Below, piece by piece: positions 13,515 through 15,732 of a stretch of DNA of 15,732 bases. Positions within the stretch are counted from its first letter, which is position 1; the number at the start of each line of letters is the position of its first letter. The translations under genes were made by a program, and so were the position numbers. Origin of the DNA: DATADF01 sp046263155. GTDB taxonomy: Bacteria > Actinomycetota > CADDZG01 > WHSQ01. The notes under the pieces were generated by a model, which was not told the DNA's origin, did not search any database, and was given only the letters and a program-made list of their open reading frames with translations. The DNA lies in NCBI GenBank assembly GCA_046263155.1, contig JBHELF010000006.1, positions 1-15,732 of the forward strand. Reading direction: 5' to 3'.

Positions 13515-15732
13515 CTATTCCTGGATTGAGACTTTGATCGGCCCCTTCTTGGCCAGCAAAGCAAACGAAGTCGCCTGGGTATCCCGCGTGAACGCCAGGC
13601 TGATCTTCGACTTCGCCACCCGGAGGTCGTGGAGCTCGAGATGGCCCAGCCACGAGGGCAGCGCCGGGTGATTGACCGTTAGCAGGCCCTCGGGGGCGCG
13701 CGCCGATATGCCGAGCATGGACTGGAGGATCATGAAGGGGACGGCGGCGGCCCAAGCCTGGGGACGGCAGGCGACGGGATAACCCACAAAGGGGAGGCCC
13801 TCCCGTCGCTTGAACCCACAGAAGAGCTCGGGGAGGCGCATCTCGCGCGACGCCACCGCGGCATCGAATAAGGCCGTGGCTATGGCCTCGGTCGCCGAGG
13901 AGAACCCGTAGCGCTTCAACCCCGCCGCCACGATGGCATTGTCGTGGGGCCAAACCGATCCGTTGTGGTAGCTCATGGGGTTGTAGGCGGGGGATTCGGC
14001 AGACAGGGTCCGGATGCCCCAGCCGGAGAACATGTCCGGCGCCATGAGTCGCTCGGCTACCCCGGCCCCCTTCTTGTCGTCGGCGATGTGGCAATAGAGA
14101 CAGTGGCCCGCGTTTGAGGTCACGCTCTTGACCTGCCTCTTGCGGCCGTCCAGGGCGAGGGCAAAGGTGCCTTCGTCGGACATCCAGAAGGCGTTGTTGA
14201 AAGCGTCCTTCAGCGCAGCTGCCTCGGACCTCAGGTTCTGGGCGAGGTCCTCCGCCCCTAGGTCCTCGTAGACGTCGGCGATTCGCTGTTTGCCGAGATA
14301 GACATACCCCTGGACCTCTGCCAGCGCGATGGGGCCCTCGGCCGGCCGACCATCGGCGTGGACGATGGAATCCTCGGAGTCTTTCCATCCCTGGTTATCG
14401 AGACCGGCCGGCGATCGTTTGTGATACTCGACGAAGCCGTCTCCGTCGCCATCGCCGAACTTATTGATCCAGCCGACGGCGGCATCGAGCGAGCCCCGCA
14501 GCTGCTGCATCGTTTCGAGGTCCTCCGTCCAGCGGTAGTAGGCCGCGGCCAGCATCAGAAAGAGAGGCGTCGAATCGACGGACCCGTAATAGGGGGTGTG
14601 GGGGATGAGTCCCGCCCGAGCGAGTTCCCCGACGCGCAGCTCGTGCAGGATCTTGCCGGGTTCCGCGTCGCGCAATTCGTCATCTTCTTTAGCCTGATGT
14701 TTGGCGAGGAATAACAACGTGTCGCGCGCGGGATCCGCGTTGAGAAGCATCATCTCGTAGCAAGTGAGGAGCGCGTCGCGCCCAAAGGGAGCGACGTACC
14801 AGGGGATGCCCGCGGTCAGGACGGGGCCGTTCTGCGTCGGGGTCAGAAGCGCCCTCAGATCTCGGGCCGACGCGGAGACAAATCGATCGAAGGAGCGGTG
14901 GAGGCCCTCGATCCGCGTACAACTCTGATACCAATCGGCGACGCCCGATTGAACGTAGGACTCTGCCGACTTGAAGGAACGCCGCCGCTTGCGTTCCCCA
15001 GAGGCCGAGGGTTCGAATTGGAGTTCCACTTGAATGGACTCTCCCGGCTGCAGATCGATCAGCCAGCGGGCCGTGACAGATTCGGTTTCGATTTCGAGCT
15101 TTTTGGGCTCGGGATCCATCTCGATGATCGTCTCTCGGAAGATTTCGTCTTGTCCGAGATACGCGAACCGAAGGGTTTCGTCCTCATGCTTCGGCGCGAG
15201 GGCCTGACCGCGAGATGTGCGTCGGCGTACGCCGCGAATCTCGAACATGTCCGCGAAATCGGCGGCCAGAACGAGTTCGAGTTCGGTGCGTGCCCTGACC
15301 ACTCCATGATTACGAATCTCGATGCGCTCGTATACGCGATCCGCCACGAGGCGGTTCCGCCGGAGGTTCAGAGTCATTTGAGGAACCACTTGATCCCGAG
15401 CCTTCGTGAGCTCCGGATTGGTTAGCTCGAAAAAGGCCTGATAAGCCAGGTCCGCCGCGGAGGAGAGAAGAACGGGTTTCTTTCCTCCGAGCGTGAGTCG
15501 CATCTCGGAGAGATAGCGCGCGTCGTCGCAATAGAGGCCTTCACCCGTGGCCGTCGCCTGATGAATATCCCCGTCAAAGCGGGAGCAGACGAAGATGCGT
15601 CCCTCTTTGACCACCAGCAGGTCGCGTCCGGCTTCGGCGGGAATGCGAGGCGCCTTGCTGAGCCTGATGGGACGCGCTGGTCCGACTACATCGAACTGCT
15701 CGCCTCGGGGGCCCGTGATTTTTTCGGGCGGT
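13515..15732 (-). CDS. Glycogen-debranching-type alpha-glucosidase (5' end outside window)
   Basis: At least 738 residues; the frame stays open to the window edge, so the start is probably outside. Counted from an internal GTG at 15614, residues 1-200 resemble the N-terminal domain of bacterial glycogen-debranching enzymes (VKEGRIFVCSRFDGDI, GLYCDDARYLSEM). Residues about 240-690 form the (alpha/alpha)6 glucosidase domain, with VAPFGRDALLT, SYHNGSVWPHDNAI and GYPVACRPQAWAAAVPF. The family includes amylo-alpha-1,6-glucosidases acting on glycogen branch stubs; a trehalose, sucrose or compatible-solute glucoside substrate is also possible. No signal peptide is seen in the part present. The 39 codons upstream of GTG 15614 are open and that GTG has only a weak ribosome-binding site. 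The gene heads the minus-strand group that ends in the C2H2 gene. Confidence 0.87.
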   Translation of the reverse strand, partial: PPEKITGPRGEQFDVVGPARPIRLSKAPRIPAEAGRDLLVVKEGRIFVCSRFDGDIHQATATGEGLYCDDARYLSEMRLTLGGKKPVLLSSAADLAYQAFFELTNPELTKARDQVVPQMTLNLRRNRLVADRVYERIEIRNHGVVRARTELELVLAADFADMFEIRGVRRRTSRGQALAPKHEDETLRFAYLGQDEIFRETIIEMDPEPKKLEIETESVTARWLIDLQPGESIQVELQFEPSASGERKRRRSFKSAESYVQSGVADWYQSCTRIEGLHRSFDRFVSASARDLRALLTPTQNGPVLTAGIPWYVAPFGRDALLTCYEMMLLNADPARDTLLFLAKHQAKEDDELRDAEPGKILHELRVGELARAGLIPHTPYYGSVDSTPLFLMLAAAYYRWTEDLETMQQLRGSLDAAVGWINKFGDGDGDGFVEYHKRSPAGLDNQGWKDSEDSIVHADGRPAEGPIALAEVQGYVYLGKQRIADVYEDLGAEDLAQNLRSEAAALKDAFNNAFWMSDEGTFALALDGRKRQVKSVTSNAGHCLYCHIADDKKGAGVAERLMAPDMFSGWGIRTLSAESPAYNPMSYHNGSVWPHDNAIVAAGLKRYGFSSATEAIATALFDAAVASREMRLPELFCGFKRREGLPFVGYPVACRPQAWAAAVPFMILQSMLGISARAPEGLLTVNHPALPSWLGHLELHDLRVAKSKISLAFTRDTQATSFALLAKKGPIKVSIQE

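Noticed and set aside
13509..13526. ATCCAG/CTGGAT hairpin over the glucosidase stop codon as a terminator
   Set aside because: The stem is only 6 bp and no U-run follows on the minus-strand transcript.
13417..14388. 323-codon minus-strand frame inside the glucosidase gene
   Set aside because: It is an out-of-frame shadow of a gene with clear family motifs, and its own product is arginine- and glycine-rich with no domain.

Overview
The window is 15.7 kb of mostly high-GC bacterial DNA. Its look is actinobacterial: many GTG/TTG starts, an RpiB-like protein of the variant type seen in actinobacteria, a probable choice-of-anchor P secreted protein, a tiny C2H2-finger protein and tightly overlapping operons. 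I cannot name a genus; an uncultured actinobacterium is my guess. Genes are densely packed and no tRNA, rRNA, CRISPR array or recognisable transposase gene was seen.

Region 1 (1-1304) differs from the rest. An intergenic stretch of about 285 bp is bounded by imperfect inverted repeats and holds a strongly foldable segment. It abuts a gene that joins a winged helix-turn-helix, a GHKL-type ATPase domain and a STAS-like (DUF4325) domain. This gene is visibly poorer in G+C than the others, which suggests transfer.

Region 2 (1342-6067, minus strand) is one five-gene transcription unit read right to left: ABC ATPase, ABC-2 permease, enterochelin-esterase-like hydrolase, second esterase-fold hydrolase, ATP-grasp ligase. 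Three of the four junctions overlap. It looks like an export-coupled pathway for a small peptide-like or ester-containing molecule, and I cannot match it to a known system. It is the best candidate for an undescribed system here.

Region 3 (6100-8294, plus strand) holds an atypical RpiB-family protein, a RidA-family protein lacking the usual catalytic arginine, and a compact DEAD-box RNA helicase that ends in an intrinsic terminator overlapping its stop codon.

Region 4 has a lone lipoyl-less 2-oxoacid dehydrogenase acyltransferase domain (8355-9164, minus). Divergent from it is an NAD-salvage operon (9250-11546, plus): nicotinamidase pncA, nicotinate phosphoribosyltransferase pncB and a degenerate receiver-like protein.

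Region 5 (11543-15732, minus strand) reads glycogen-debranching-type glucosidase (start beyond the window edge), secreted proline-tailed protein, L,D-transpeptidase and C2H2 mini-protein; three of these suggest carbohydrate and cell-envelope work. A 21-bp G-rich repeat lies just after the stop codons of both the glucosidase and the acyltransferase gene.
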